A DNA stretch of 64,000 bases from Bacillota bacterium (GCA_023399055.1 JAEWQV010000005.1:73868-137867); one strand, 5' to 3'. Counted from the first letter of the stretch, positions 15,912 to 25,521 are shown. Numbers and translations: made by a program. The notes: generated from the sequence alone by a model not told the origin.

Positions 15912-18422
15912 TTAGTAGCTATGCGCCTTCTTGCAAGTAATTAAGTACCCTTGCTTAGCATTGTATTGTCTGGGTAGAAATGAAAATGATAGGAACTTAC
16001 TATCAATACGAAAGGTAGCTTCTGTTTGAACTCCAAATAGACAATTACTTAATAAGAAATTATCGAGTTGATATCGAAGATTAATATTTTTCTGAATTAA
16101 GTCCATGGATCGGTAGGAGAGTAGATTACTATCCTTAGTTAATAAAAATACTTTTAAATAATCATTATAAGAAAATGTTAACGTGGAGCCCTCCTTCATA
16201 TGGGATGCCTTTTGTAAAAGAAACTCACGATTAATCAATGCGATTTCAAATAATTGTAGTTCAATCTTATTCTTAAGGACGGGAAGTTCTTTACCGGATA
16301 AGAGTGCTGCTGTATCAAGAAGTGCTTCCGCTATTGCCCAAGCAAATAATAACATTAGTTGTACAATCCCGATTAGGATTGGAAGTCCAGTAAATCCTAC
16401 TAAGGCAGCCGCCAAAAGTCTTGTCTCTGCTCTTTTTTCTTTGTCACTCAAAATCTTTCCAAAATCAAGTAATGCACGCACTAGTACAATTTTAGTAATA
16501 ACAGCTGATAAGTTCTCTTGATCTGAAGCATCACCTACAATCAAATACTCCTGTTCATATTGAAGAACTGATGGTTTTTGTAGGTTGCCATCTCCCTTCT
16601 TTACCTGATAACTCCCAAAATGTTCGGTTAAATACGCCAAATAAAGTAGCTTTTGTGCAGCCTGTTCCACTCCATTCATAAGTACATCGGGGATTGAAGT
16701 TGTAGAATTAAGATCCTCAAAAAAGTCTTCCTCTTGTGCATCCTTTGAATTTCTTAAAGCCTTATTCATAAGGCCTTGTAAGACCTCCAATTGGTTCTGT
16801 TCTTTCACATAGTCCTCCAGTTTGGACGGAAGTTGATCTGTTTCTGTTAATTCTGCTTCTGAAATTTTATCCGGATCTATCACAAAGCTAGTGATTCCAA
16901 GCTGCAACAGATCAGATACGACCTCCAAAATATTCTCTGACTCTTTATGATTTAAAACTAGAGTTCTATAGTCTATGGTAAGATTTTCAATCTTATATTT
17001 TTCTAGCATTTGCTTTGCTGCCTGATAGGCATCTGCTGCCTCTATATAAGTCTTTACGTCAACCTCCTGCTTTGCTTGTTCCAATTGCTTCTCTGCAATG
17101 GTTAAACAATTAAGATTTTCCTGTAACCTGTTATCCATTGCTGTAAAATCATAACCGTTATTATTTGTACTTTGATAAGCTTTTAAGTCCTCCAAACCCT
17201 CCAGCAAACCTTCAAATAGTTCGCTATTTAAGTTTTCCTGTTCTGTCATCAAGAGTTCTTCATACTCAAGTATGAAAGGCTCTGCCTTTTCAGATGTCTT
17301 TCGTATGTTGTCTATGGTCTTAATCGCTTCCTTGAGTAGAGGTTTGATTGTATTAACCAGTTCTGTCAGTTGCTTATAGTTTGTATAAATGCCCCTTAAC
17401 AGCTCTTCCTTTTGATTATTTACAACGGATAGTTCTGCTTCTAGTGTTGCTACATCAGTCTCCATATTCTTAATTATTTCTTTGCATTCTTTAAGACTTT
17501 CAAGGACGTAGGCTGATTTATTCTCAATGTACTCTTGTCTTGCTTCTACCTTTCTTTCCTCCTCCAATTCTGCTAATTTAATTTGATATTCTCCTTGCAG
17601 TGTGGCTATTTGAGTTTCAAGTAAAGTAACCTGTGACAAGTTGTCTTCTATTAGCTGAAAGTAATCATTTGGATTGCAATAATAACTTTGTACTGCTCCA
17701 AACACCTCCGGGTGATTAATTCCTACATCCTCCATAGTTAGCTCACCATAATAGATTTTTTTAACGAAATAGGCATCTACTTTTAACCCGCCTTTGCTAT
17801 TTTGATCAATACCTTTATCATTGGTCCTTATTCCATCAAATAAACTCATTAATTTAAGAATTCCCTGATCTATTTTTACAAGCTCAGTCTCAGCCTTCTG
17901 TTTTTTCTCCATAATATAAGTGACCTTCTTGGGTTCTTCCAGTAAAGACAGCTTGTCTAAGAAGATTTCTGCCATATCACCAGCTGCCGCGTATTTTTCA
18001 TAAGCTACTGCCTGATTCTTCATGATTTCACCATTATATTCTACAAGGCTTACTAGTTCTGTTAGGTTCCTCTCTTCGGTGGATATCCCATATAACTCTG
18101 TTATACCACTAATATTAGAAATATCTTTATTGGGTGTAAAGGTAAAGGACATCGCCTCCTCTAAAGTTTGACCCATTTGTTCCTTGGCTTCTGTTCTGCT
18201 AACATTCCCTGTATAATAGCCAAACACATGATACTCCTCCCATAAGGGTCCATAGTAATCAGCTAATACGGAATCCATTGCAGTTGCCAGGGCTCGCTCC
18301 GCAAATACCCTTGCGGTTGCAACTCTAGCTCCTTCAATAATAGTACACAACAAAGCGAGAACTAAGATTAAGATTAGACTTAAAAATACAGTTATTGATC
18401 CATTTGCCTTATTAGACTGCAT
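15912..18422 (-). CDS. DUF5702-like large membrane-anchored Tad protein
   Basis: Protein of 836 residues. An N-terminal segment NGSITVFLSLILILVLALLC resembles a class III pilin-type or TadG-type anchor. The bulk is alpha-helical with long coiled-coil stretches (about residues 255-470), and a hydrophobic pair of helices lies near residues 670-715. This matches the family I know as DUF5702, found in Gram-positive Tad loci, possibly taking the TadG role. I use the ATG at 18422 because AAGGA lies eight bases before it; the ATG three codons upstream abuts the AAGG. It follows the Flp gene at about 11 bp. Confidence 0.75.
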   Translation of the reverse strand: MQSNKANGSITVFLSLILILVLALLCTIIEGARVATARVFAERALATAMDSVLADYYGPLWEEYHVFGYYTGNVSRTEAKEQMGQTLEEAMSFTFTPNKDISNISGITELYGISTEERNLTELVSLVEYNGEIMKNQAVAYEKYAAAGDMAEIFLDKLSLLEEPKKVTYIMEKKQKAETELVKIDQGILKLMSLFDGIRTNDKGIDQNSKGGLKVDAYFVKKIYYGELTMEDVGINHPEVFGAVQSYYCNPNDYFQLIEDNLSQVTLLETQIATLQGEYQIKLAELEEERKVEARQEYIENKSAYVLESLKECKEIIKNMETDVATLEAELSVVNNQKEELLRGIYTNYKQLTELVNTIKPLLKEAIKTIDNIRKTSEKAEPFILEYEELLMTEQENLNSELFEGLLEGLEDLKAYQSTNNNGYDFTAMDNRLQENLNCLTIAEKQLEQAKQEVDVKTYIEAADAYQAAKQMLEKYKIENLTIDYRTLVLNHKESENILEVVSDLLQLGITSFVIDPDKISEAELTETDQLPSKLEDYVKEQNQLEVLQGLMNKALRNSKDAQEEDFFEDLNSTTSIPDVLMNGVEQAAQKLLYLAYLTEHFGSYQVKKGDGNLQKPSVLQYEQEYLIVGDASDQENLSAVITKIVLVRALLDFGKILSDKEKRAETRLLAAALVGFTGLPILIGIVQLMLLFAWAIAEALLDTAALLSGKELPVLKNKIELQLFEIALINREFLLQKASHMKEGSTLTFSYNDYLKVFLLTKDSNLLSYRSMDLIQKNINLRYQLDNFLLSNCLFGVQTEATFRIDSKFLSFSFLPRQYNAKQGYLITCKKAHSY

Positions 18423-18433
18423 TTTCTTCATCC

Positions 18434-18658
18434 TTAACTAATTGTAATTCCGGAACTTAAATTATCAGAATTGTCATTAATAGAATCAAAAGCTCCTTGC
18501 AGAATATTCTGTATCTGGTCCCGGAAGATAAGAACAAGACCAATAATTATTACTAAAATTAAGATGATCTCAATAACACCAATTCCATTTAACTGTTTTG
18601 TTCGTAGCTGCTTGGCAGCTTTATTGCTGCATTGTTTAAGTACATATACTATTTTCAT
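18434..18658 (-). CDS. Flp-type major pilin candidate
   Basis: Seventy-four residues: a basic leader of ~25 residues, then GIGVIEIILILVIIIGLVLI, a long hydrophobic helix beginning right after a Gly-containing processing site with the Glu at position +5 or so, as in Flp pilins. The short hydrophilic tail DSINDNSDNLSSGITIS is typical. It fits the Flp1-like type IVb pilin family and is probably the main subunit. The ribosome binding site is AAGGAG. It sits between TadC and the DUF5702-like gene. Confidence 0.8.
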   Translation of the reverse strand: MKIVYVLKQCSNKAAKQLRTKQLNGIGVIEIILILVIIIGLVLIFRDQIQNILQGAFDSINDNSDNLSSGITIS

Positions 18659-18676
18659 ACTTTCATTTCTCCTTTT

Positions 18677-20188
18677 TTATATGTGAAAGCTCATAAAAGC
18701 AGGTATCATAATAATTAAAAAGACCAGTATTAGTAATAACATCATAGGAATTAATAGCTTTGTTCCAGCCTCTTCCCCTCGCTTCCTAGCTAATTCCATT
18801 CTATCTTCAAAAGCCTCTCTGGCTTCACTTATTAATAATTGTGAGAACCCTTTGTTTCCCTTTTTTGAATTTTGAATAATCAATGCCGTGAACTTCATAT
18901 AAGATATTAATCCAACTCTTCTTCCAAACTGTTCATAGATGATACTCTCTGTTTTACCAAGTTTCAGTTCATGTGTTAATATCAGTATCTCTTCAAAAGC
19001 ATACCTTTTTTTAAAGCCTTTCATCTGTCGTCTGACTTCATATTCGTCTGCAATTCTTTGAAAGGCTTGTCTTATAGACATCCCTGCATTTATTAAAAGA
19101 GTAAATTTATTCACTATTTCAGGATAGTCCAGCTGCAATTGCTCCTTTCTACGCTTATACTGCTTTTCCAGTTCCTTTGATTCCAAGTACCAGACAAATA
19201 TAGCGAAAAGTACTCCCAAAAATATAAACTGCTGAACACTTGAGTTTCTTATCTCTTCCCAATGCAAGTTATATTCGTTCAATTTAGTTGGCAACTTTAA
19301 ATACTTGCTGGTTGCTGAATCCTCTGCATAAGAAAGTACTTCGTCTTTCAGGTTTTGTGATAGTACTTCGTCTTCACTAATTTTTGGCGGTAAAAGCGTA
19401 AAGAAAAGCTGCCTTTGAAACTTCTCCTTCTCATAATGGAATATCACAGTTACCAGTGTAGTTACACCCTCCTCTGCTATCTGCTCATTTCTTATACTTC
19501 CATCTGCACGAATTAACTTATAATCCTGTGGTATCCATTCCACCGTAATACTGCTATCTGGTATATTCGTTATAAAGTTTAAATCTTCGTATATCTCTTC
19601 ACTGGAATTGTTATTTCCCAAAACTTGTTTTTCAAGATATTTAATTGCCTTTTCGAATAACTGCTGCGTTTGTCCTGAGGTGTATTTTCTTTCGTCTACA
19701 TTAAGTTCCACGTCAATGCTATTACTGTTATTCCCAACATTATCATCTGTACCAGTCTTATCCTCCTCTGAAATCTTAACTTTTAAGGATACCTTGTTCT
19801 CTCCTTCCCCATAATCTGGTCTAAGGATAGAGTTCCCCTCTATAAGAATATTCTTACCAACCTCTGACCCATACGCTAACAACGACAATCCATTAAATAG
19901 TACAAAAACAAGGATAGCCTTTGAGAATCTGCTACACCAATACAGTTTTTCCAATAGTTCTGGCTTGTCCGTATAATATAAAGCTTTCAAACTATCTGTT
20001 ACCTTGGTTCTCTTTCTAAGAAATGAATAGAGCCTTGCCTTGACTGAAATCCAATCTACCATCGGGTAGATTAAATATAGCTTATGTTCACTTTTATCTA
20101 TAACCTGTCTCCACTCCTGTAATTTTCTTAATCCTATAACTATTCCAAGAAGAAACAATAATATTATTATGATTGGGATGCACCACAT
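18677..20188 (-). CDS. TadC-like inner-membrane platform protein with inserted domain
   Basis: Protein of 503 residues; ordinary TadC proteins are about 300. The C-terminal half (about 310-503) is a type II secretion F domain, with LLINAGMSIRQAFQRIADEYE and final membrane segments LLIPMMLLLILVFLIIM. Before it, two N-terminal membrane segments (about 1-20 and 88-110) frame an acidic extracytoplasmic stretch (about 125-290) rich in Glu, Asn and Ser that I do not recognise. The insertion would face the cell exterior. The start has AAGG seven bases upstream. It works with TadA and TadB as the assembly platform. Confidence 0.83.
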   Translation of the reverse strand: MWCIPIIIILLFLLGIVIGLRKLQEWRQVIDKSEHKLYLIYPMVDWISVKARLYSFLRKRTKVTDSLKALYYTDKPELLEKLYWCSRFSKAILVFVLFNGLSLLAYGSEVGKNILIEGNSILRPDYGEGENKVSLKVKISEEDKTGTDDNVGNNSNSIDVELNVDERKYTSGQTQQLFEKAIKYLEKQVLGNNNSSEEIYEDLNFITNIPDSSITVEWIPQDYKLIRADGSIRNEQIAEEGVTTLVTVIFHYEKEKFQRQLFFTLLPPKISEDEVLSQNLKDEVLSYAEDSATSKYLKLPTKLNEYNLHWEEIRNSSVQQFIFLGVLFAIFVWYLESKELEKQYKRRKEQLQLDYPEIVNKFTLLINAGMSIRQAFQRIADEYEVRRQMKGFKKRYAFEEILILTHELKLGKTESIIYEQFGRRVGLISYMKFTALIIQNSKKGNKGFSQLLISEAREAFEDRMELARKRGEEAGTKLLIPMMLLLILVFLIIMIPAFMSFHI

Positions 20189-20203
20189 AGTTTGGCCTTC
20201 TCC

Positions 20204-21091
20204 TTATACTTCAATTGCAACGATTTTATCAATGATTAGCAGCGATGCGAAATATATTCCTATAAATATTGTCATTAGTAAATTACCCTTTAGATTATGA
20301 TAAAGTGGATCCAGAAAACCTGGAGAAGATACCGTAAGATAAATAAGAATTACCAGCGGAATTGCCTTCATTATATTTGCTTCCAAACGCTTTGAGGCGA
20401 TTAGGATACGAATTTCACGATTAACTTCAATTTTATTATTGATTATATTACTTGTGCTTTTTATAATACTGATTAAGTCACCACCTGTTCGTTTTGCCGT
20501 GCAAAAAACTTCACTAAAGCTATAGATGTCTTCTACTCCACTGCGTTCGCTAAAATTAATCAATGCTTTTTCAACGGTAATGTTCATATTAATCTGATTA
20601 ATTATGTACTGAATTTCATTTAAAATCTCTGCATTTTCCGGATACAGTTGTCTCAAATCCTTGTAAGCCTCTTCAAAAGCATGCTCAACCGCATACCCTG
20701 CCTCTAAAGCAGCTGATAACGCTAACAATGCGTCTCTAAACTCAAGATTTAGTCTCCATTTCTTTTCCTGATATACTTTCTTTTGTTTCCTATTGTTATA
20801 GAAATAAATGATTGGAGTTAATAATAGAATGCCCATTAGGCTTCGATAGAATAATAGTCCAAACAGTGAAGCTATAAGACCTCCCTGTAAGAGATAGATA
20901 AATGAGAATTTTTTAGATATAGCCGAATCTATATTTTTAGTATTATATATATTAACCTTTTTAGAGGATGTTAAGGTTAGACCTTTTAATTCCTCTAATT
21001 TTAACGTTTTAGAAGTGATCGACTTAAAATTTTTAAAGAATCTTAATATTCGTTCTTTAGGGATTTTTAATTTAATCTCTTTCCTACTCAT
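20204..21091 (-). CDS. tadB: TadB-like inner-membrane platform protein
   Basis: Type II secretion F-domain protein of 295 residues. LLALSAALEAGYAVEHAFEEAYKDL and FCTAKRTGGDLISIIKSTSNII are the two cytoplasmic F-domain motifs; membrane segments lie around residues 65-105 and 240-290. I place the start at the ATG at 21091, which overlaps the tadA stop as ATGA; the frame is open to an ATG at 21130 with a weaker context. Partner of TadC and of the TadA motor. Confidence 0.87.
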   Translation of the reverse strand: MSRKEIKLKIPKERILRFFKNFKSITSKTLKLEELKGLTLTSSKKVNIYNTKNIDSAISKKFSFIYLLQGGLIASLFGLLFYRSLMGILLLTPIIYFYNNRKQKKVYQEKKWRLNLEFRDALLALSAALEAGYAVEHAFEEAYKDLRQLYPENAEILNEIQYIINQINMNITVEKALINFSERSGVEDIYSFSEVFCTAKRTGGDLISIIKSTSNIINNKIEVNREIRILIASKRLEANIMKAIPLVILIYLTVSSPGFLDPLYHNLKGNLLMTIFIGIYFASLLIIDKIVAIEV

Positions 21092-22299
21092 ATGGAGTAG
21101 CCTGCTCTCAATAGTTTTTCTGTGTTCCATAGCTCGTTGACTTTAAGTAGTTTGCCTTTTATCCTTCCATCAGCTTCACCCTTTTCTTCAAACTGATAAA
21201 GTATATTGAGTGGTATTTCTCCTTCCTTACAATCCATTACTTCCGCAACCTCAAGAACTCTTCGTGAGCGGTCCCTTAATCTGCCTAGATGTACAATAAT
21301 ATCTATTGCAGATGCTATCTGTTTCCTAACTGCAAGTAATGGAATATCACTACCCAGAAGCACCAATGTCTCAAGTCTGCTTAGCATTTCTTTCGACGAA
21401 TTTGCATGTGCTGTGGTTAGCGAACCATCATGCCCAGTATTTAGAGCTTGTAGCATATCAATAGCTGCTTCATTACGAACCTCACCAACGATAATTCGAG
21501 AAGGCCGCATTCTGAGGGAAGTTTTAATTAACTCACGTATTGTGATTTCGTTACTTCCCTCCGAGTTCGCGTTCCTTACCTCCATCCGGACAAGATTTGG
21601 GATATTACGAATCTGAAGCTCTGCCGAGTCTTCGATTGTAATAATTCTTTCGGTGGAGGGGATGTAATTAGAAAGAACATTTAGAAATGTTGTTTTACCA
21701 GAACCAGTACCACCGCTAATTAATATATTATATCCTGCGATTACCAGAGTTTTAAGATAATCTGCAACCTCCAAAGATATTGCTTCCAGCTCAATCAATC
21801 GTTCCATTGTAATTGGTTTATAGGGAAATTTTCTGATTGTAAGAGTTGGACCTTCCATAGATATTGGGGAGAGAACAATATTGACACGAGAGCCATCGGA
21901 TAATCTGGCATCAACAATTGGACTTGATTCATTAATAATACGGTTACAATGCGACACAATTTGCTGAATCACGTCCTCAAGCTTTTGCTGTGATTCAAAG
22001 GTTTTATCACTCGAATAAATAGCCCCTTGCTTCTCAATAAAAATATTCTTTGGACCATTCACCATGATTTCTGTAATTTCTGGATCGTCAATTAAGTCCT
22101 GTAAAACATCTAACTTTCTAATAGAATTAAATATATCCCTTTTCAATTGCTGTTTATATGGGATACTTATGTATTCTTCTTTGGAGTAGCGAAGAAGGGT
22201 ATGGTCGATTCTTTCATAAATCTCTTCTTCTGAGGTTTCTCTATGTAAATCTATTTCTTCCAGTACTTTTTCTCTTAAGAACTCCTTTAGACCGTCCAC
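21088..22299 (-). CDS. tadA: TadA/CpaF-family secretion ATPase
   Basis: Motor ATPase that drives pilus assembly. Walker A is SGGTGSGKTTFLN, the Asp box is ITIEDSAELQI, Walker B is RIIVGEVRNEAAIDML and the His box is GHDGSLTTAHANS; all belong to the CpaF/TadA branch of type II/IV secretion ATPases. I choose the GTG at 22299 (403 residues) because a G-rich ribosome binding site sits six bases before it and the upstream gene has already ended; an ATG at 22344 would overlap that gene by 32 bases. Translationally coupled to tadB. Confidence 0.92.
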   Translation of the reverse strand: MDGLKEFLREKVLEEIDLHRETSEEEIYERIDHTLLRYSKEEYISIPYKQQLKRDIFNSIRKLDVLQDLIDDPEITEIMVNGPKNIFIEKQGAIYSSDKTFESQQKLEDVIQQIVSHCNRIINESSPIVDARLSDGSRVNIVLSPISMEGPTLTIRKFPYKPITMERLIELEAISLEVADYLKTLVIAGYNILISGGTGSGKTTFLNVLSNYIPSTERIITIEDSAELQIRNIPNLVRMEVRNANSEGSNEITIRELIKTSLRMRPSRIIVGEVRNEAAIDMLQALNTGHDGSLTTAHANSSKEMLSRLETLVLLGSDIPLLAVRKQIASAIDIIVHLGRLRDRSRRVLEVAEVMDCKEGEIPLNILYQFEEKGEADGRIKGKLLKVNELWNTEKLLRAGYSI

Positions 22300-22312
22300 T
22301 CTATCCCCCCCA

Positions 22313-23311
22313 TCAGAAGTATTCTGCGAGTTTTTCCTTCGCATAGTTATAGGTTTCAGTTTGTGACAACTCGGATATGTTAAGTCCTAACTTAGTTAGA
22401 GCCTTATCTCCCTTTAACAATGGCCTTTCTAAGGAATTTAAGTTATTCCTACTATACAATAACATCTGATTAATAAATGCTTCCTGCTCCGTCTTCCTAA
22501 TGAAATTAACTTCTTCGGGGAAAACAACTTTGTCACTTTGATTAATAATTTCAAAGATGGCTTCACAATATCCAGATAAATAGAAGATTACATTATCATA
22601 ATCAAAGTTATTCTTTAGCTCCTCCAACCAGCGTTGTACATCATTTCGGTTCAAAGAGATAAGGTCCATCCCGTGAGTAAGTCCGGATAAATACGTTAAT
22701 TTACCGGTATATTGTTCCAATTCCTTAGTCTTACTCAAAATGTTGTGATTTTCTTTTAAATAGTAAATAAATTCAGAGAGTGCATTTTCCGAAGCTTGGG
22801 GAATCTCTATTAGAGGTACCGGTAACAGCTCCAATAAAACTAGCAGAACTTTCCGATGTTCCGAAAGAAGAAGGCTACTTGACCAAGCATAGGCCAAAGC
22901 TTCAGCACTTGGAGTTAAACTAAGAATACTAATAACTCGAACTTTTTCCGCAGGTATGATTGTTCTGGACTCATTTTTTTTCTTACTATAGTCTAGGAAA
23001 AGTTCCTCAATCACCTTGTTAACAGACTGATATTTAAAAATGCTGGTAACTTCTGTGATTAATACGTTTATGTTTGATTGATGTACTAACCTATAAATGT
23101 GCTTTATCTTTTCCTTCGGCAGATTATCTAAAGAAACATCTTCATCCGCTAATAAAAGCTCAATCTCTTGTGTACTTAAGTACTCTTCAAGACTTTCTTT
23201 TTTAGTAAAAAGTAAGAATTCAAACATATATTCCTTCTTCTTTTTATAGTACTCCATAAAACGTGTTGCATAAAAAAGGTCAGAATCATAGAGGGCAAAT
23301 ATTTGTTCCAC
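22313..23311 (-). CDS. TadZ/CpaE-like protein with degenerate ATPase
   Basis: Protein of 332 residues heading the Tad operon. The N-terminal ~110 residues look like a receiver-type domain (LFYATRFMEYY..., LLLADEDVS, INVLITE). The following domain aligns in layout with the MinD/ParA-like domain of CpaE/TadZ, but where the P-loop should be the protein reads ILSLTPSAEALAYAW, with no Gly-Lys-Ser/Thr, so ATP binding is doubtful. TadZ proteins position the pilus machine at a pole. The start is GTG at 23311, with AGGAGG eight bases upstream. Assignment rests partly on operon position. Confidence 0.7.
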   Translation of the reverse strand: MEQIFALYDSDLFYATRFMEYYKKKKEYMFEFLLFTKKESLEEYLSTQEIELLLADEDVSLDNLPKEKIKHIYRLVHQSNINVLITEVTSIFKYQSVNKVIEELFLDYSKKKNESRTIIPAEKVRVISILSLTPSAEALAYAWSSSLLLSEHRKVLLVLLELLPVPLIEIPQASENALSEFIYYLKENHNILSKTKELEQYTGKLTYLSGLTHGMDLISLNRNDVQRWLEELKNNFDYDNVIFYLSGYCEAIFEIINQSDKVVFPEEVNFIRKTEQEAFINQMLLYSRNNLNSLERPLLKGDKALTKLGLNISELSQTETYNYAKEKLAEYF

Positions 23312-23645
23312 TTAGGAATCCTCCTGATCATGTTAATCTACTGGGGAATTATCACCGAAATCATGAATAATAATTGAAGCTCCTGCTCATAGAACAGGTA
23401 AGAAAAATAGAATTGAATCAACTGATTTTTAACATGTAAATATATTACAATGATTAGCGTTTATTGTCAATCCTTGTAACTGGAAATTTTTATCTTTCGT
23501 GCTTTTACACAATATTTTGTATATAGATTGATAATATTGCACAATAGAAAGTATATTTATAAACTTAATTCATAGAAAACCCTTCAAAATCAAATTTGAA
23601 GGGTTACTATAATTTCAATTATTAATATGATCTTATTACTATCCT
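23312..23645. other. Upstream region of the Tad operon and end of hypB
   Basis: AT-rich region that must carry the Tad operon promoter; I found no clear consensus box. The hypB terminator lies at 23578-23605. No ORF. Confidence 0.4.
23578..23605 (-). terminator. Terminator of hypB
   Basis: Arms AACCCTTCAAA (23578-23588) and TTTGAAGGGTT (23595-23605) with a six-base loop, followed on the minus strand by TTTTC. Confidence 0.65.
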
Positions 23646-24314
23646 TTAACTATTCCACTCCGCAACTTCCTTACGTAGCCAGTTGCACCAATCCTCAATG
23701 CCCTGGCCATTTCTGCCTGAAATCTCAAAGATTGCAACATCCGGGTTTAGTTTGTATACTCGTTCCTTAACCGCCTCAACATCAAACTCAAAGTAATCCA
23801 GACAGTCAATTTTATTAATTAAAACAGCATCTACATTTGAAAACATCAAAGGATACTTTAGTGGCTTATCATCTCCTTCAGGCACACTTAATATCATTGC
23901 ACTTTTGGAAGCACCTGTATCGAACTCCGCAGGACATACAAGATTTCCCACGTTTTCAAGTACTACCAAATCGTAGTTTTCTGACCCAAGAGCTTCTAGT
24001 CCCTGCCTCGTCATACCAGCATCCAGATGACACATACCTCCCGTATGAACCTGAATAGCCGGGATCTCTGCTTCTAACATTCTTTCTGCATCTACTGCTG
24101 AATCTATATCAGCCTCCATGACACCAATCTTAATTTCCTCTTTCATCCTTGTAAGAGTATTAATCAGTGTGGTAGTTTTACCTGCTCCAGGTGATGACAT
24201 AAGGTTTAACAAAAAGGTTTTCTTCTCTTTCAGTTCCTGTCTTAATTTATTCGCTTCCAAATCATTGTCCGCATAGACACTTTCTTTAATTGTAATAATC
24301 TTTAATTGCTCCAT
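23646..24314 (-). CDS. hypB: Hydrogenase nickel incorporation GTPase HypB
   Basis: SIMIBI GTPase of 222 residues that supplies nickel to [NiFe]-hydrogenase maturation with HypA. The P-loop is SSPGAGKTT; EADIDSAVDAERM, HTGGMCHLDAGM (metal-site Cys/His), ENVGNLVCPAEFD and INKIDCLDYF are the HypB signatures. There is no His-rich nickel-storage stretch at the N terminus. The start is the ATG at 24314, with TTGGAG eight bases before it; the frame could begin at a TTG at 24326. hypA lies 5 kb away on the other strand, and no hydrogenase structural genes are in the window. Confidence 0.94.
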   Translation of the reverse strand: MEQLKIITIKESVYADNDLEANKLRQELKEKKTFLLNLMSSPGAGKTTTLINTLTRMKEEIKIGVMEADIDSAVDAERMLEAEIPAIQVHTGGMCHLDAGMTRQGLEALGSENYDLVVLENVGNLVCPAEFDTGASKSAMILSVPEGDDKPLKYPLMFSNVDAVLINKIDCLDYFEFDVEAVKERVYKLNPDVAIFEISGRNGQGIEDWCNWLRKEVAEWNS

Positions 24315-24406
24315 ACCAATCTCCAATCTAAATAATATTGTAATATGAGACTTAACGTTAATTAACAGAGTTTTTTAACATTTATACTTAGCCTCTTTTT
24401 TTGTAA

Positions 24407-24449
24407 AAGGGTCATCGCAAACAAAACCTATTTATTTGCAACAACCCTT
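24407..24449 (-). terminator. Terminator of the DUF5692-like gene
   Basis: Arms AAGGGTTGTTGCAAA and TTTGCGATGACCCTT on the minus strand (one mismatch and wobble pairs), then TTTTAC and further T runs. Confidence 0.6.
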
Positions 24450-24459
24450 ATATGTATTA

Positions 24460-25377
24460 TTAACGATCCGCTGCAGCTACCTCATACTCATGAGTGCCTT
24501 TATAGATTTCTTCTTTCAACGGATTAGTATGATACTTCTTCATACGATAAATCTGATATACCAATACTGACACATTAATAATGATTGATAACACAGATAC
24601 GGTTAACCATGCTGCTGGTTTATGAGATGCATCTACGGAGAATTTAGAATCACTTACAAAAGATGGTACGCTCATGGTGAACATCATCCAAAATGCAAGG
24701 GTCTGTGCTCTGTGTTCCAACCATGCACCTTTCTTCATAACGAAATGTGCTATTGTACAGGAAGCCAGGAGTGCTGCACCTGCATAGAAGGAATGGTCGG
24801 ATACACAGTTATATACATAAGCAAAATTCCAGATGTCATAAGCAATAATCCAAGGCCAAATCATATCCGGCCACATCATATCGTTTCCGCGTTTCTTACT
24901 TACATAGATACCCATCCAACCAGTAATTGTTATGATATTGATCAGACCAGCAATACCGTTTAAAAGATTCCAAGGTCCTGATACCATCATAACACCATCC
25001 ACGATACCATTTGCTTTCATACCAAATACCTGGAAATCACGAATTACTGCTTCAAGAATATTGAATGCCAAAATAAACGGTGGGAACATGAGCCAATACT
25101 TATTACGGCATTTTGGGATAAAACGAATTGCCATAAATCCTAGGCAGCCTGCAAGTGCAGAATATACCTTTACCCAATGGAACCAGGTTCCAGTACTTGA
25201 GTCTGCTCCAGAAGTGTTTGGCCACACAAAAATAGTTAATACTGCGGGTACCGCAATGAAAAGTACAAGTGATATCCATTTATTAAGTCTGGCAAGCTCA
25301 TTTAACGCAATCAGGCCTAAAGTTACACCGATCCACATTAAAATTGTGCCAACTGATAAGGTTTCAAATAAAAACAT
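24460..25377 (-). CDS. Multipass membrane protein, DUF5692-like
   Basis: Protein of 305 residues with about eight to nine membrane segments and many Trp residues (WPDMIWPWIIAYDIWNFAYVYN is conspicuous). It resembles the uncharacterised family I know as DUF5692; no catalytic motif is recognised. Transcribed leftward from a near-perfect SigA promoter (25421-25448) that is back to back with the promoter of the FadR-type regulator, so shared regulation is likely. The ribosome binding site is GAGGAGGG. Substrate and role unknown. Confidence 0.65.
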   Translation of the reverse strand: MFLFETLSVGTILMWIGVTLGLIALNELARLNKWISLVLFIAVPAVLTIFVWPNTSGADSSTGTWFHWVKVYSALAGCLGFMAIRFIPKCRNKYWLMFPPFILAFNILEAVIRDFQVFGMKANGIVDGVMMVSGPWNLLNGIAGLINIITITGWMGIYVSKKRGNDMMWPDMIWPWIIAYDIWNFAYVYNCVSDHSFYAGAALLASCTIAHFVMKKGAWLEHRAQTLAFWMMFTMSVPSFVSDSKFSVDASHKPAAWLTVSVLSIIINVSVLVYQIYRMKKYHTNPLKEEIYKGTHEYEVAAADR

Positions 25378-25420
25378 AATACCCTCCTCAAAAATTTTGT
25401 TGTTTGTTGTTACTAATTAA

Positions 25421-25448
25421 ATTATACCATTTATGTCCACATTGTCAA
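25421..25448 (-). promoter_or_regulatory. Consensus SigA promoter of the DUF5692-like gene
   Basis: On the minus strand: TTGACA (25448-25443), 16-bp spacer, TATAAT (25426-25421). Its -35 box is one base from the -35 box of the divergent regulator promoter. Confidence 0.85.
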
Positions 25449-25449
25449 C

Positions 25450-25478
25450 TTGTTAACAAACAATATGTGTGTTATAAT
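25450..25478 (+). promoter_or_regulatory. SigA promoter of the FadR-type regulator
   Basis: TTGTTA (25450-25455), 17-bp spacer, TATAAT (25473-25478). The expected start site is near 25485, just before the candidate operator at 25491. Confidence 0.8.
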
Positions 25479-25490
25479 TAAACTGGTATC

Positions 25491-25501
25491 TGGTTAGACC
25501 A
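25491..25501. promoter_or_regulatory. Candidate FadR-family operator 1
   Basis: TGGTTAGACCA fits the FadR-family pattern TNGTNNNACNA exactly and is a perfect palindrome around the TAG centre. Placed just after the predicted start site of the regulator, suggesting autorepression. Confidence 0.65.
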
Positions 25502-25521
25502 AATTAATTTGGAGGAATGAT

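Noticed and set aside
24622..25420. Long plus-strand frames across the DUF5692-like gene
   Set aside because: Shadow frames of a clear membrane protein gene with promoter and ribosome binding site on the other strand.
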